Positions 1 through 11,898 of a stretch of 64,000 bases of DNA are shown in pieces. The DNA is from Absidia repens. Its lineage: Eukaryota; Mucoromycota; Mucoromycetes; Mucorales; Cunninghamellaceae. The first letter of the stretch is position 1. The number at the start of each line of letters is the position of its first letter. The notes below the pieces were generated by a model. It was not told where the DNA came from. It made no database searches and saw only the letters and a list, made by a program, of their open reading frames with translations. Made by a program: the position numbers and the translations under genes. The stretch lies in NCBI GenBank assembly GCA_002105175.1, contig MCGE01000021.1, forward strand, positions 124,001-188,000. The letters run 5' to 3'.

Positions 1-277
1 TGCCCGACTAGATTTTTTTGAGTTCAGCGATGTGGGTCGCTTTTTTATTTTTCTTCTGATAACGCTTTTATAGAAAAGCAAATAAAGTTTAGTAGCATTC
101 TTGTCTGGCGTTATTGTACCTCTAGTGGCTGGTGGTAATTCTTCTACTTTTTTTTTTTTACAATACCCAATGCTGTTGCAAAAAAAAGTTTTTTTTGAAA
201 TTCAGCTCACCCTTTTTTTTTTTTTTTTGTGGTCCTCCCCCACCTTTTCTTTTTTTTATCCAACTCTTTTCGCATTT

Positions 278-1623
278 ATGACCTCACCAATCAAATTAAA
301 AGGCTACGAATTTTTTCAAAAGACATTAAAATCACCTCGTTTTATTGTTGGTCCGATGGTGGAGCAAAGTGAGCTTGCGTGGCGGATCCTCAGTCGACGC
401 TACAGTGCCCAGCTTTGTTTCACGCCCATGTTCCATGCTCGCCTGTTTAGCGATCCAGACACAGGGCCCAAGTACCGAGCCGAGCAATGGACCACCAATG
501 CCAACGATCGACCCTTGATTGTCCAGGTAAATAAAAAGAGTGTTTATTTTCCTGCACACACAAAAAAAAAAAAGGATGCTCACCTTTTGTTTTTTTGTTT
601 TTTTTTTTTTGTTGACGTTATAGTTTTGTGCGAATGATCCTGATACCCTTTTACGAGCCGCCCGACTTGTGGAGAACGATTGCGATGCGGTGGATTTGAA
701 TCTGGGGTGTCCTCAACATATTGCCAGGAAGGGACATTATGGCAGTTATTTACAAGACGATTGGGAACTGATTGAACGGATGGTGTCGACGCTCCATCAG
801 CATTGTGCGGTGCCTGTGACGGTCAAGATCCGGATCCATGCGCAAGTCGAACGCACCATTGCCTATGCGCAAATGATTGAACGTGCCGGTGCCCAAATGT
901 TAACGGTCCATGGTCGCTTACGGGAACAAAAAGGACACCATACGGGGGTGGCGGATTGGACGCAGATCAAGGCGGTCAAGGAAGCCGTCAAAATTCCTGT
1001 GATTGCCAATGGGAATATCTTGTATCATCAGGATATTCAACGGTGTATGGATCAAACGGGTGTGGATGGTGTGATGATTGCCGAAGGCTCCCTGTATAAC
1101 CCAGCTCTGTTTGCGCTCTCGAACCCAAAGGAGATGCCGCCCACCACGTGGGAAATGGCGTTGGAATACCTGGAGATCTGCAAGTCCCTGGAAGGCGGGG
1201 TACGACCGGCGATGATCAAGGCCCATCTGTTCAAATTGTTTCAACCAAGCTTGTCTCTTCATACCGATCTACGTGCTCGATTGGCCACCGCGAACTCTTG
1301 GGATGTGTTTTATGATATTGCCATGACAATGAAGGAACGGTTGGTGGCGGACCAGGCAGCAATAGGGGAAACCGAGCTGAATGGCAAGGAAAATGAACAT
1401 GGGTTTCGGCAATATGGTCATTGGCGATGTCAGGTAAAAGAGCGAAAAGAAGAAAACAAAAAAAGTATAGATTGTGTGTGTGTGTTGAGGCTGACTGACT
1501 GACAATTTTTTTTTATAATGATATTAGCCTTATTTCCGCCCAGCCCTTCCTGACAATGGCCATCATGTCAAAAAGACCGATACCAAACGAGAATCATCCA
1601 CTTCCACAGACTCGCCCAAGTGA
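278..1623 (+). CDS. DUS1: tRNA-dihydrouridine synthase, Dus1-type
   Basis: Three exons (278-526, 624-1433, 1528-1623) joined by GTAAAT..TAG and GTAAAA..TAG introns give 384 aa. The protein is an FMN-dependent TIM-barrel enzyme of the Dus family. Visible landmarks are an N-terminal flavin-binding strand reading [17 protein letters not shown], and LNLGCPQ around residues 108-114, whose Cys112 corresponds to the catalytic acid of Dus enzymes. VTVKIRI, MLTVHGR and VIANGNI follow in the canonical order. The family reduces U16/U17 in the D-loop of tRNAs; substrate is assigned by family resemblance, not shown here. The ATG at 278 is chosen because upstream in-frame sequence is only T-rich. The C-terminus is short (about 31 aa in exon 3) and ends in a Ser/Thr/Lys-rich tail. 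Confidence 0.93.
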
Positions 1624-2061
1624 TGATCCAAGATTATAGAATAGAATAGATTTATATTAGTAATTATTAGTTTAGATTGATAGATGTATATACCTTAAAT
1701 TAAATAGACGCTCAACCTTTATTTTGTTTCTTGGCGGAAGATGTGGTGTGGGGGGCGAACATGGTAAAGTGATCCATGTGTCACTTGCCAAAAGATTTAT
1801 GCGCACTGTAACTCATGTATTTTCAAGGGGTGTGGGTGTTATATTTTTTGGTTTCCTCCACTTATATAGCGACACCTAAGAATCGGATTGAAATGCCGCT
1901 CATCTGTCTCTTTTTTTTTTTTTGACAAGGAGAGAAAAGGGCCGAAAAAAGGGCGATCTTTTGCGCTTACAGTCTTTTTTTTTTTTTTTTTGCTTCTCTT
2001 TTTATTTTTATTTTTTCCTTGATTCTTTGGATTCACACCTCACACACACACAAAAAAATAG
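1624..2061. other. Intergenic spacer
   Basis: About 440 bp between two co-directional genes. It holds A/T-rich 3' flank of the Dus gene, two T homopolymers (1911-1923 and 1975-1991) and CA-rich sequence just before the next ATG. No coding signal seen. Confidence 0.6.
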
Positions 2062-4231
2062 ATGCCAACGGCTCATATTCTTCCTGGGTGGGACAACGAA
2101 CCAGCTGTACCATCGTCACATTCAAACACATCACCAACAAAAGCACATACGTCAGCCATGGAACCACCCGCACCTGGGACGGCCACGTTACGACGCAAAG
2201 AGCAAACAACACCAAACGATAAGGAAGAATACGAACTCGATTCAATCAACGAACAAGAAAAGGAACCGGAAGGCAATGCACCGCTCAGTGATAAGGACCG
2301 TGGCAATTTCGCTCTTTTAGTGATTCTTTGTAAGTGTTTTTTTTTTATTCCCATCGTCATCATCATGATGATTCCTCTCTATTCACACACACATTTTATT
2401 TGATAGATCTTCTTCAGGGTGTCCCTGTCGGTCTTTCCTTTGGCTCGATTCCATTTCTTCTCAAAGCTCATTTATCTTATTCGCAAATCGCCATCTTTTC
2501 ATTATCCTCGTGGCCGTACTCGCTCAAATTGTTGTGGTCGCCGATTGTGGATGCGGTGTATTGGAAGGACGTGGGGCGTCGCAAGTCATGGATTGTGCCG
2601 ATTCAACTGTTGACGGGCGGGTTATTTTATTGGTTGGGGACCAATATTGATCTGATGATGGATCAAGAAGAACATATTCCGATTCATCGATTGACGGCCT
2701 CGTTCTTGTTAACGGTGTTCTTTTGTGCCACTCAGGATATTGCCGTGGATGGATGGGCGCTGACGTTATTGTCCAAGGAATCCCTGTCGTATGCTTCCAC
2801 CGCACAAACCATCGGGCTCAACATTGGTTACTTTATGTCCTTCACGGTGTTTTTGGCCCTCAATTCACCGGATTTCAGTAACAAGTACTTACGATCAGCC
2901 GCCGACATGAATCCGGACGTGGGTGTGTTGCCACTCGGTGCTTACATGAAATTCTGGGCTGTCATGTATTTGCTGATTACCGCTTGGTTATTTTTTATGA
3001 AAAAAGAGGTAAATTTTTCGCCACATTCTATTGTGTTGTGTAAAGTAGATCGAGAAACTCACACGTCTTTTTTTTTTTTTGGGCGGGTGATGATAGACCG
3101 AATCGCGTACCGAGGAAAATATGGGGATCAAGGAAGTGTATACGACCATTTGGAAAATCTGCAAATTACCTCGTAAGTGTGGTGATGATAATGGTGATCT
3201 ATATAGAACGTGATAAATGTTGAAACCTCATTCCGATTTATATTTGGCGCGCGCACATTTTATTAGATATGAAAAACTTTGTGATTGTATTGATGGTAGC
3301 GAAAATCGGGTTTATTTGCCATGAGGCCGTGACATCGCTCAAATTGGTGGAAAAGGGATTCTCAAAGGAAGACATGGCATTATCGGTGTTATTGGATTTC
3401 CCACTTCAAATCTTCTTTGGTTACTATGCTGCCAAATGGTCGACAGGCACAAGACCATTGAAACCTGTAAGTGGTTATTTTTTTTTTTTTTTGTGAGAGA
3501 GGTATGACGGACATGTTTCTCATTTTTTTTTTCTCTCTGAATAATGTAGTGGCTATACGCATTTTATGGTCGTTTGCTTTTCTCCGCATTGGGAATGTTG
3601 GTGGTGGCTGGGTACCCACAAGGACAATCGGATGTGGGTTATGTTTACTTTGGTGCGATCATTGCATCGACGGTTCTCAGCTCCTTCATGTCCACTGTAC
3701 AATTCGTCAGTCTCTCTGCCTTTATGACAAATATTGCCGATCCTGTAATTGGTGGGACTTATATGACAGTAGGTTAATTTAATTATTATAATTTTTTTGA
3801 AAAAGGTGATTGAACTGACTTTTTTTTTTTGTTATTTTTCAATTAGTTGCTCAACACGTTTAGTAATTTCGGTGGCACTTGGCCTAAATTCTTTGTATTG
3901 GAAGCCGTGGATTATTTCACTGTGTCCCGATGTTCGATTACAGATGCCAAAGACAACGGTAAATAATAACTGTCCTCACATGGATGATGACTTTTTAAGT
4001 AGCGCCCCGCTCACTTCTTCATTCTATTATTTAGATTTCTCGTGTACTTCGGATTCAGGCAAGACATTGTGCAAGGATTTGGATGGGACGTGTTTGATTG
4101 AAACGGATGGATACTATTATGCAGGCTCATTATGTGTCCTCATCGGCCTGGTCATGCTTTTAGTTTATATCAAACCTGTTATTAGACATTTAGAACAACT
4201 TCCAAAGAGGATGTGGCGATTGAATCAATAA
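2062..4231 (+). CDS. Acetyl-CoA transporter (SLC33A1/AT-1 family)
   Basis: Seven exons (2062-2329, 2407-3008, 3097-3172, 3267-3466, 3550-3768, 3847-3958, 4035-4231) give 557 aa. The first ~85 residues are a polar, probably cytosolic tail. After that come about ten hydrophobic segments with family-typical stretches: LLQGVPVGLSFGSIPFLL, SWPYSLKLLWSPIVDA, ATQDIAVDGWALTLL and LNTFSNFGGTWPKFF. The family (Pfam Acatn) imports acetyl-CoA across the ER membrane for lumenal acetylation, and length matches the human protein (~550 aa). A Cys-containing lumenal loop (SCTSDSGKTLCKDLDGTCL) precedes the last membrane span. All introns are short and contain T runs. Function is by homology and the exact fungal role is inference. 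Confidence 0.92.
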
Positions 4232-4723
4232 AATATATGATCTTTTTTTACTATAATTATTATTATTGTGTATATGTCGAAAATGGATGACCTATAGTTG
4301 TGTCGCTGTAGTGTAGTGTGTATAGTATGAAAGGAAATCGCGGCTCGCGGGGTTTATTTCAAAAAAAAAAAAAGCACAAATGGAAATGTGGCAGTAGGGG
4401 GGCGGTGTTGTCTAGCGGTAGGATTCTCAAGCGTTGAATGTAGGTTGAATGGGGGACAAATTGTTTCAGTGAGGTGTGATTTATCTAAAGCTCTTATTCA
4501 CTAGGAAAAAAAAAAACAAACGTCAACTACAGTGGGAGTTGCATTCCACACACGACGCTGGTTTTTCGAAGAATTCTTGGTTTTCCTCTTAATGCAAAGA
4601 AGGGGGGCGTCTATTTTTAAGCACCACGGAGACTCATTTTGGCGGGGGGTGTGGCACAGCACCCGTCTACTCCACTCGTCTCCCCCTTGATTGTTTTTTC
4701 TTTTTTTTTTTCTTTCTTACACT
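4232..4723. other. Intergenic spacer with tRNA-like remnant
   Basis: About 490 bp between the transporter gene and the first F-box gene. Apart from a tRNA-like A-box segment near 4398 it holds A runs and low-complexity sequence, and no coding signal. Confidence 0.5.
4398..4450 (+). pseudogene. Degenerate tRNA 5' half (A-box only)
   Basis: The stretch GTTGTCTAGCGGTAGGATTC strongly resembles the D-arm/A-box region of eukaryotic tRNAs (TCTAGYGGT..GGATTC). Downstream sequence does not form an anticodon stem. The expected GGTTCRANYCC B-box is represented only by a poor GGTTGAATGGGG. I read it as a decayed tRNA gene or a tRNA-derived fragment, not a functional tRNA. Confidence 0.35.
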
Positions 4724-5854
4724 ATGGTCCAAATCGCTCATCTTCCCACCGAAATCATCGCACGGATTCTCCATCATGTCACCAGTCGTCGAGATCTCTT
4801 TACATGTGCACTTGTGAATCAATGGTTTTATCAAACCACCACACCGATTTTATGGCGGTCGCTCACGTTTACCAGCGACGAGGCGCTTGTAGCCTTCGCT
4901 AGCACCACATTGGCACATCACCCTAGCTTGGGGCACCATGTCCACCATCTCCAGTCGGGCACCTACCCAAATGGCATTACTTTTGACGACATCGTCAGGA
5001 TCAAAACCAACCACGCGCTCACCGATTCCGCGTTCCAGCACCTCATTCACGTTTGCCCTCATCTGACCTCGGTCCGGTTGGAAAACTGTGGCATCACCCA
5101 AGCCTCCCTGGCCGTCTTGATCCACCACACGGGTCCTCGCTTGCGTTGTCTTGTGCTGAAATCGTGTCCGCATTTGTGTCCCGACGTTTACCTACCCATG
5201 CTGCTGCCGGTCACCACCAACGACGCCGGAGGGTGTCCTGTCCTCGACACATTGGAGATCTCTGCAGCAACAACCTCATGGACAAATCGTGCGCTGACCG
5301 CATTGCATCAATTGTCCCATTTGACCCGGTTCGCCATCGACGGCGCGCCGTCGTCGTTTCTTCGTCAACTTCTTTTGAATGACAATGTGTGGGCGCCGCG
5401 GTTGACGTGTTTGCATATCGACAATGGGTATGATCTGGGTGACGATGATCTTCTTCCGTTTCTCAAGACGCATCGGCTTCTCCAGGACATCCGCTTGCCG
5501 GCAGGCCAATACACCGATGCCACGTTGGACGCCATGCGTCTGTGTCTGCCAGCTCTGCGTCGTGTGGACCTGTCGTTTACCTATGCCATCACCCGTCGTG
5601 GCGTCCGGGCGCTTGTGATGGGGTGCCCTCGCCTGACGTTCATGGATCTTTTTAGCTGTTGTGGTGTCGAGGCGGACCAGTTTCCCGAAGCACATGGCGA
5701 ATGTCTCATGAATGGTGGTGGAGGTGGAGGTGGTGCTAGTGGTTTTGCTGCGTATGATGCTGAATTACTTCATTTGGATGAACAAACAATGCACAGGATT
5801 CGCCTGTCAAAACATCAAGATGACATTGGTTTGCATGGATTGGCCGTTGTCTAG
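4724..5854 (+). CDS. F-box/leucine-rich-repeat protein 1
   Basis: Single-exon gene of 376 aa. The start at 4724 gives MVQIAHLPTEIIARIL, the beginning of an F-box (residues ~4-45, ending with the typical ..TPILWRSLTF). The rest is a series of ~25-residue LRRs of the AMN1/cysteine-containing type (CPHLTSVRLENCGIT, LRCLVLKSCP, LRRVDLSFTYAITRRGV). A Gly-rich run (GGGGGGGG, ~residues 330-337) interrupts the last part. F-box proteins recruit substrates to SCF ubiquitin ligases through Skp1; the target here is unknown. It is a paralogue of the three minus-strand F-box genes downstream, which together suggest a lineage-specific expansion. Confidence 0.88.
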   Translation: MVQIAHLPTEIIARILHHVTSRRDLFTCALVNQWFYQTTTPILWRSLTFTSDEALVAFASTTLAHHPSLGHHVHHLQSGTYPNGITFDDIVRIKTNHALTDSAFQHLIHVCPHLTSVRLENCGITQASLAVLIHHTGPRLRCLVLKSCPHLCPDVYLPMLLPVTTNDAGGCPVLDTLEISAATTSWTNRALTALHQLSHLTRFAIDGAPSSFLRQLLLNDNVWAPRLTCLHIDNGYDLGDDDLLPFLKTHRLLQDIRLPAGQYTDATLDAMRLCLPALRRVDLSFTYAITRRGVRALVMGCPRLTFMDLFSCCGVEADQFPEAHGECLMNGGGGGGGASGFAAYDAELLHLDEQTMHRIRLSKHQDDIGLHGLAVV

Positions 5855-6546
5855 GGGTGTGGTACAAGAAAACGATGGTGGGAGCGAGGATTTTGTTTTG
5901 TTTTGATTTTGTTTTTTTGCAATGTAAGTGGAGAAAAAAAATGGAGGGCACGGGTGGTGGTAAATAGGAGCGGGGGGGTGGATGAGTTGTGAAAAGTGGG
6001 CTTCATTTTCTTGTTGATTTATTTTGTAGGGTGTAGAAAATTGAAAAAGGACTACTCGGGCTGATATCAAGTATGATTGGAAAACGTCAGAGGATAGTGG
6101 AATATTTATAGGACATATAGCTGAAAAGCATCAGCAAGAAATCGTTGTTTTTATTTGTAGTAATAGTTTAGATTAGTTTATACCTTGTATTATTATGATC
6201 ATTAGTTTACTCTATCAATAAAAAATAATAATTCATCGATAGTCTTGCTACGTCTAGCCTCTTTCTTTGTGGGGGGTGGGGATATACGAACTTCTAATAA
6301 AGAAAAAAAATTGTATCACGTTTTTACAACTGAGATCCGCTAGTATGCATCATGGTATACTATTACCAGGGAATAATACTTCATGATGCTGATGATCTAC
6401 AACAGGCATTTGGAGAGGGAAAGGGGAGGAGGATCGGGATGCCGGGTTGAACAGAAATGCCAGGTGGTTTCAATTTTCAATGTTGTCCATTCACCATTCC
6501 CATATTGTGAGGTACAATATATAACAAATCAGCCGCAGCTAACGAA

Positions 6547-6577
<31 letters not shown>

Positions 6578-7098
6578 CATCTAAATTTCGAAAAAAGAAA
6601 CCGGAATTCAGGCACCAGAATAATTATCGTTAATTTCATTGCAACACAGTGTAAGACAACAAATGGTTTTTTCAATGAGTATTTTTTTTTTTATTGAGAA
6701 ATGCACCAAGTGAAGAGGGAGAGATAAAACTAAACTAAAGTTAGATTTGTATTCTGAAATATGAGTATGCGTTCGGGGGGAGGGTAGTCGCCTATTAATC
6801 TAAAAAGCATGTCAAAAATGTCAAAGGCGGTTTGATGCCACTGCATTGTTCATTTTCCCATAATGCTTTATACTAATATTTGATGTATCACTATTTCGCT
6901 GTCCTTTGTGCCATTGTATATATCATCTAATTTTCAATCACTACAGCAGTAAAAATTGATCGTTCAAATTAATCATTTATTCCCGTTCTCTCTCTCTCTC
7001 CTTTTTTTTTTTTTTTTTTTTTTGTCAACTTACATAACAATAAAATCATCCATGGTCATTTTGAATGCCATCTATATATTCATAAACCAAAAGTTTAT
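5855..7098. other. Convergent intergenic region
   Basis: 1.24 kb between the 3' ends of two convergent F-box genes. It contains an AATAAAAAATAATAA polyadenylation-like cluster near 6220, an (AAT)n microsatellite at 6548-6577 and a T run near 7003-7023. No gene signal seen. Confidence 0.6.
6548..6577. repeat. (AAT)n microsatellite
   Basis: About ten perfect AAT units in the convergent intergenic region. Confidence 0.9.
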
Positions 7099-8424
7099 TT
7101 ATAAACCTTGTCGTTCATCGTCATCACCGTCATCACCGTCATCACCATCATCACCATCATCGCGATTTGTGACGAGGTAGTCGAAGAATTGCGCCATGAC
7201 TCTAGCCCCTGGCGCCAAATCCAGTCCATCGCGATCATCGTCGCTCCAGCTACCACTGTTGTTGTTGTTCTTTTCTCGGAGTTGCATGTTATAGATGGCC
7301 CATTCATCCAACCAGATCACTTGATGGTCATTGATCACAGCATGGCTGCCTGCCTGAGGAAGAAGTTCGGTAGCCTGCGACGTCAACCCACATCCAGAAA
7401 GATCGACAAACGTAAGGTGACGGCTGTTCACCACAAGATGATGCACTCCACGAGCGGTGATGGACTCCGTACACGTAAGGTTCACATAATGCAGACCTGG
7501 CAGATACTGGACCATGGCTTCCAACGTCCGATCCGTGTACATGCCATCGGTCAGCACCAAATCCATGAGTCCTTTGGGAAGACATGCCAACATGGAAATC
7601 AAGAGAGGGTCGTCAAGGTCGTGACAAGAGCCAAGTTCCAAGCATATCAGGTGGGGCCAAACAACACCATGTCCATTCATACTAATAATGCTACTGCAAA
7701 GACAGGATAAAAAATCGCCAGGCGCGAAGATGTGGATGGAGACACGGGTCAGATGTGAAAAATGCGTCACTAGCGTCCGCATCAACACTGCATGATCCCC
7801 CATGGTGAGCGCCAACCAATCGGCATTCGCGTTCGTAAAATCAAAGGTTTGAACCAACATCGAGCCACCACCCTGGATTATGGCGTGGAAGAGGTCGAAC
7901 GACAGGTAGGGACAGTCATTCACACCAAGTTGCCGCAGCTGGCGGCAGTGTTGAGCCAAGGACATGATCGATTGGTCCGTCATCAGACTACCATCCACAT
8001 TAAATGATTGGAGAGACGGGCATTGGCGAGTCAATTGATGGAAGCTTTTGTCAATGGCGGGAATGTCGGTTATATTGTCCATGGTGTTAATGGTGGTATA
8101 TTTGTGGATCGATCCTCCCAAGGCTGCGGTAATATCCATTTCTGCGACGCCGTTCACCAGTTCCTCTGTTGTATAGTGACCCAACATCATACCCAAGTTG
8201 ATGTGTTTTACATATTGACCCAAGTCGTGTGGTGACGCCACCATGGTTCGCACTGTTTTGACGAGAGCTGCATCGTTGGGTAATTCAAGCGACCACCATA
8301 AGCGTGGATTGGTTACCTGATGGAATTGGCGATTGATGAGTGTACACGTGTGCAGATCAAAAGCATCCACATGATCCACAATCTCTGAAATGATTTCATT
8401 AGGAAGATGAATAAGGTGAACCAT
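7099..8424 (-). CDS. F-box/leucine-rich-repeat protein 2
   Basis: Single exon, 441 aa. I start at 8424 (MVHLIHLPNEIISEIVDHV) because this aligns with the other F-box paralogues; the frame stays open upstream but encodes only hydrophobic filler. F-box at ~4-45 (ending TNPRLWWSLEL), then LRRs with motifs such as CPSLQSFNVDGSLMTD, LRQLGVNDCPYLS and LTFVDLSGCGLTS. The C-terminus is an acidic (DDG)n tract, ending DDDERQGL, encoded by a CATCAC-type microsatellite at the gene end. Predicted SCF substrate adaptor; substrate unknown. Confidence 0.87.
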   Translation of the reverse strand: MVHLIHLPNEIISEIVDHVDAFDLHTCTLINRQFHQVTNPRLWWSLELPNDAALVKTVRTMVASPHDLGQYVKHINLGMMLGHYTTEELVNGVAEMDITAALGGSIHKYTTINTMDNITDIPAIDKSFHQLTRQCPSLQSFNVDGSLMTDQSIMSLAQHCRQLRQLGVNDCPYLSFDLFHAIIQGGGSMLVQTFDFTNANADWLALTMGDHAVLMRTLVTHFSHLTRVSIHIFAPGDFLSCLCSSIISMNGHGVVWPHLICLELGSCHDLDDPLLISMLACLPKGLMDLVLTDGMYTDRTLEAMVQYLPGLHYVNLTCTESITARGVHHLVVNSRHLTFVDLSGCGLTSQATELLPQAGSHAVINDHQVIWLDEWAIYNMQLREKNNNNSGSWSDDDRDGLDLAPGARVMAQFFDYLVTNRDDGDDGDDGDDGDDDERQGL

Positions 8425-8873
8425 ACATAAAGGAATAAAGAGAAGAAGAAAAAAACAAATAAGCCAAAACAAGGGGTAAATGGTTACCGGGCGGGATTTC
8501 AAATTACAATAATGCATCTCTGCTAGGATTTGGTGAAGAGGACGATGGTCATTGGTGAATGAAAGAATGCCCATTAACCTTGCTAAAATGGCACCACCCT
8601 AAAAATTCAAGCTCTAATTTTTAGGGCCACAAATACAGTAATATGTTGTATTGATTGGAAGTCTGCCACATAAAACTCATGTTTACCCCCCGTATGTGGA
8701 GCAATTTCGAAAAAAAAAAAAGTAGTCTTGGTGCATTAATGTCTTACTGGAAGATATCCATATGGTACAGTACATACTGTAATTACCATTTTTTGACCTA
8801 GTCCTGCAGAAGTTTCAATGAAAAAACTAGCTTTTATTTATTTATTGACGGCACCATTATTAGGCTTCTAATT
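8425..8873. other. Intergenic region with a perfect inverted repeat
   Basis: 450 bp between the F-box 2 start and the HET gene stop, both on the minus strand. It contains the inverted repeat at 8597-8626 and an AT-rich stretch; no coding signal. Confidence 0.6.
8597..8626. repeat. Perfect 11-bp inverted repeat, 8-nt loop
   Basis: CCCTAAAAATT and its exact complement AATTTTTAGGG flank CAAGCTCT. It lies about 170 bp upstream of F-box 2. It could be a hairpin, a protein-binding palindrome or the end of an old transposon. Confidence 0.75.
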
Positions 8874-10810
8874 TCAATAGATATTGAAAACAGTAGCAGT
8901 ATCATCATTATCATCATTGAGCCATAGGTTGTCAATAAATTGGAAGGAAGGCGTAAAGCCGAGTATCCATTTGTTTTTTGAAAAACTTCCAGTCAGATAG
9001 ATGTAATTAGAACTCAGTGAAAAGGATTTAAAGAGATTGAGTCGTACAACGCTAATCTTCAAGCTCTGGTCATCGAATTGAAAATGACGGCACAGTGTTT
9101 CTTTTTGCATATTCGTATAACGAAGAATGTCTTCATGATGGGGTTCACGTAGAATGTAATATCGCTTTGGTGTCAATTGAAGGTAATGATACAGGTGTGA
9201 GTCATGAGCATGGTGATGAATTGTGATGGTGGATTTGTTGAGCAAGTCAAAATTGAGCTGATGTCCGTTGTCAAAATTACAATCCATATGCGTTTCTATT
9301 GTCAATGTTGCAAATGTTGGTAATATATGAGGTGAGTTAAGCGAAAAATGACATTTCCCCGCTGAAAAAAGAAGGATCAACTTGTCCTTGATATCCATGA
9401 TTTCGAATAGTTTTAATTTGACCGCAAGCATGGTGTTAATTTTCCAATGAGCCACTTGATTGATTTTGTCCTTATACTTTGATTGTGGCAAAATGGCGTA
9501 AAACCGATCCTCTACACATAGATATTGGTATTAAAGTATAAACTTTACTGTTAATTCTCTTCCTCCCTCCCTTCCCCGAAAAAAAAAAAAAGGAAAGTTG
9601 ACTTACCAATTTTACTCGCCTTGGAGCTCAGGATCTTATCAAAAAAGGTTTTCGTTTCGAGCTGTCTGATCAAATCTATGTGAAATTGTCTGTAGATACG
9701 TCGCTTTATATCCCATGATAAACCAGCGTCCCCAAAATCGAATTTAAAAAACGGCAAGCCCTCCAATGTATTCAGTCCAATAAACCAATACTTTAGGTTG
9801 TTTTTCTCTTTTGCAATGTGGTATTCGCTGATCACCCAAACACGAGACGACCAATCCTTCACGAGGTTTCCCAAAAATGCCATGGCTTGTGCGATATCGT
9901 TATTTCTTCGAATGACATAGTTTTTCCATGGCAACGTCAGACCGCCATCTTTATCTCTCTTGTCGAACCATGCATAGCAATGCTGCCAACGGTGTCCACG
10001 TCCCACATAAGGGAAGCGACTGTACAATGTTTCAAAATCGGCATAAAGATAGGTTTGTATTTGCTTTTTTGTTTTTGTTTTTCCAGCAGCGGCGTCTGGT
10101 GAGCAAGGATGATCATTGATCAGAGAATCTGTTTGGCTGATGTAGTATAATTCTTCAACGAATACCTCAGCATCAAAGTCGGAGGGCCATTCCCCATCTC
10201 GTGAAATATCATCCATAAAATAACGGCTATATTTTGTCAACAACTGTCTTAACAAATGATCGCCTGGCACGTTGATTTTATCGAGAAATGCATTGTCGAG
10301 TTGCGTGAGCTTCTCATTACCTCCCTGAATGAGGTGATAAATATATTCCGGATATTCTTGAAGTTTGCGTATGACATTCATATTTGCTTGCGATACGTTC
10401 CTTAAATGTCGCAGATGAAGATCAGGTACTGCTAAAATATAGGTGGCTCGTTCGTAAATGTTGCTCATTTGATGAATCGTCGCTTTACGTCGTTCATAGT
10501 TGGTTTGATCCACACAAATCGCATCCACCCAAACATACTTGATCGATTCGAGATCGGGTTCTTTCATCATCATTTGGCAAAGACGATAAAAATCCTTTAA
10601 ATCAAATGATGTGATAGACGCAATATAATCAAGGCGTGTATCGATGAGTTGTTCTTGCAATTCTCCCCAACGGTAAGATAATGCAACAAAGCTTAATTTT
10701 TCTGTGTCTCCGTGCAGTGGTTTTTCAACACAATGGATGATCTCATCTTTTGCGGCCTTTTCAATATCGACAAGCACAACTTGAAATGGCTTTTTACGGT
10801 TGACTGTCAT
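8874..10810 (-). CDS. HET-domain (heterokaryon incompatibility-like) protein
   Basis: Two exons (10810-9607 and 9511-8874), 613 aa. The N-terminal half is a HET domain: residues 42-50 read VALSYRWGE, and 92-130 contain YVWVDAICVDQTNYERRKA and IYERATYILAVPD, the two classic HET blocks. The intron falls exactly inside the third conserved element; splicing creates EDRFYAILP (residues ~402-410), like the DRFYALLGL element of HET proteins, which strongly supports the join. In ascomycetes HET domains trigger incompatibility cell death. In this lineage the role is unknown. The C-terminal ~200 aa are Leu/His-rich without a recognised domain. Confidence 0.88.
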
Positions 10811-11898
10811 ATATAAAAAAAAAAAATGAAGACGAGTTTATTTAGTCGCTGATTTTTGCTTTTTATCCTATGCGCCGAGCACATACCTCGAAAAAATTGT
10901 TTCAATGTGTCGCAGGTAGTCATATAGTTAAAGAAGGTGGGATAATGAGAAAAAGAGAAATTATTAACAAGGAGGGATAAGGAAGTGTATTTTTCTGACA
11001 CGTGCGTGGCGTTCTAAAAGTCGCAAAGTGGTCAGTATTTAAAGTTTGGGCAATGGAAGTTTACGCCGACACTTTAAGGCTTTTCTTTTCTTTTTGCTTT
11101 TATTGAATAAAAAGGCAAGTGGAAACCTACTATGCTCAATGGATATCAGTTTTGTTGATACTAAAGATTAATTTTTTGACCTTCCTCCTAGGTCTCTACC
11201 ATTCTTATTTGATAAAATTTTGGGTGTTTGAATTTTTTCAGCATTTGCTATTTTGTGAATCTCCGCTATTTTATTTCTCAGGGGTTGGAAATTTGCGATT
11301 ATTTATTTATTTTAGAAGCAAATATTTCTTCATCTTATTCACTCACTTGCATAAAAAGGGGATATAAAAATTTGAGGAACCAGAGAGAATGATGATAAAA
11401 CAAATGAAAAAAACAATGTTTTTAGACACTTTTAGCTTTTAGCTTTTATAAATGTACACGCTTGAAAAGGTTGACAGTGTAAAATGTCATGAGAACTGAT
11501 TGTCAAATGGTAGAATACGAGAAAGAGATTGGAGTACTATGTGAAACAACACCAAAAATGATCATCAGTGTGAAATTTCATGGGAATATTTTGCAGCTAA
11601 AAATATATTGTAGCTGGGTTCCAGTATCTATCATTCGCGTTCCTATTAGGATCACATGTTTTGAAATCACCTAAATGCATGATAACAGGGCGTCTAAAAA
11701 TAAATTCTTCTACGTTCTAATTTTATTTTACAACGTCCCAAAAATCATGACAGGCGGCTCAAAAATATGTAAATATCGTCTTAATTTTCACGTTCCACCG
11801 TCCATAGATAATTGCACTTCGTCTCAACTGAAACTTAATATACTGTACTCAGTACAAATTACGACAGGCTAAAGCAACTTCTGTTATTGAGGTCCTGA
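10811..11898. other. Intergenic, upstream of HET gene
   Basis: 1.1 kb of A/T-rich sequence. Short open frames near 11119-11367, 11489-11674 and 11675-11872 look unselected (no family resemblance, no splice logic). No gene called. Confidence 0.5.

Noticed and set aside
101..277. N-terminal extension of the Dus1 frame from a codon at 101
   Set aside because: It encodes only Phe-rich sequence from T runs; the ATG at 278 fits the family start.
4398..4470. Functional tRNA (Glu/Pro-like)
   Set aside because: Only the A-box side matches; no anticodon stem, T-arm or acceptor pairing can be formed.
8425..8574. 50-residue upstream extension of F-box 2
   Set aside because: No F-box paralogue has it, and the Met at 8424 aligns with their starts.
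11119..11872. Three plus-strand small open frames upstream of the HET gene
   Set aside because: Low-complexity A/T composition, no splice structure, no recognisable motif.
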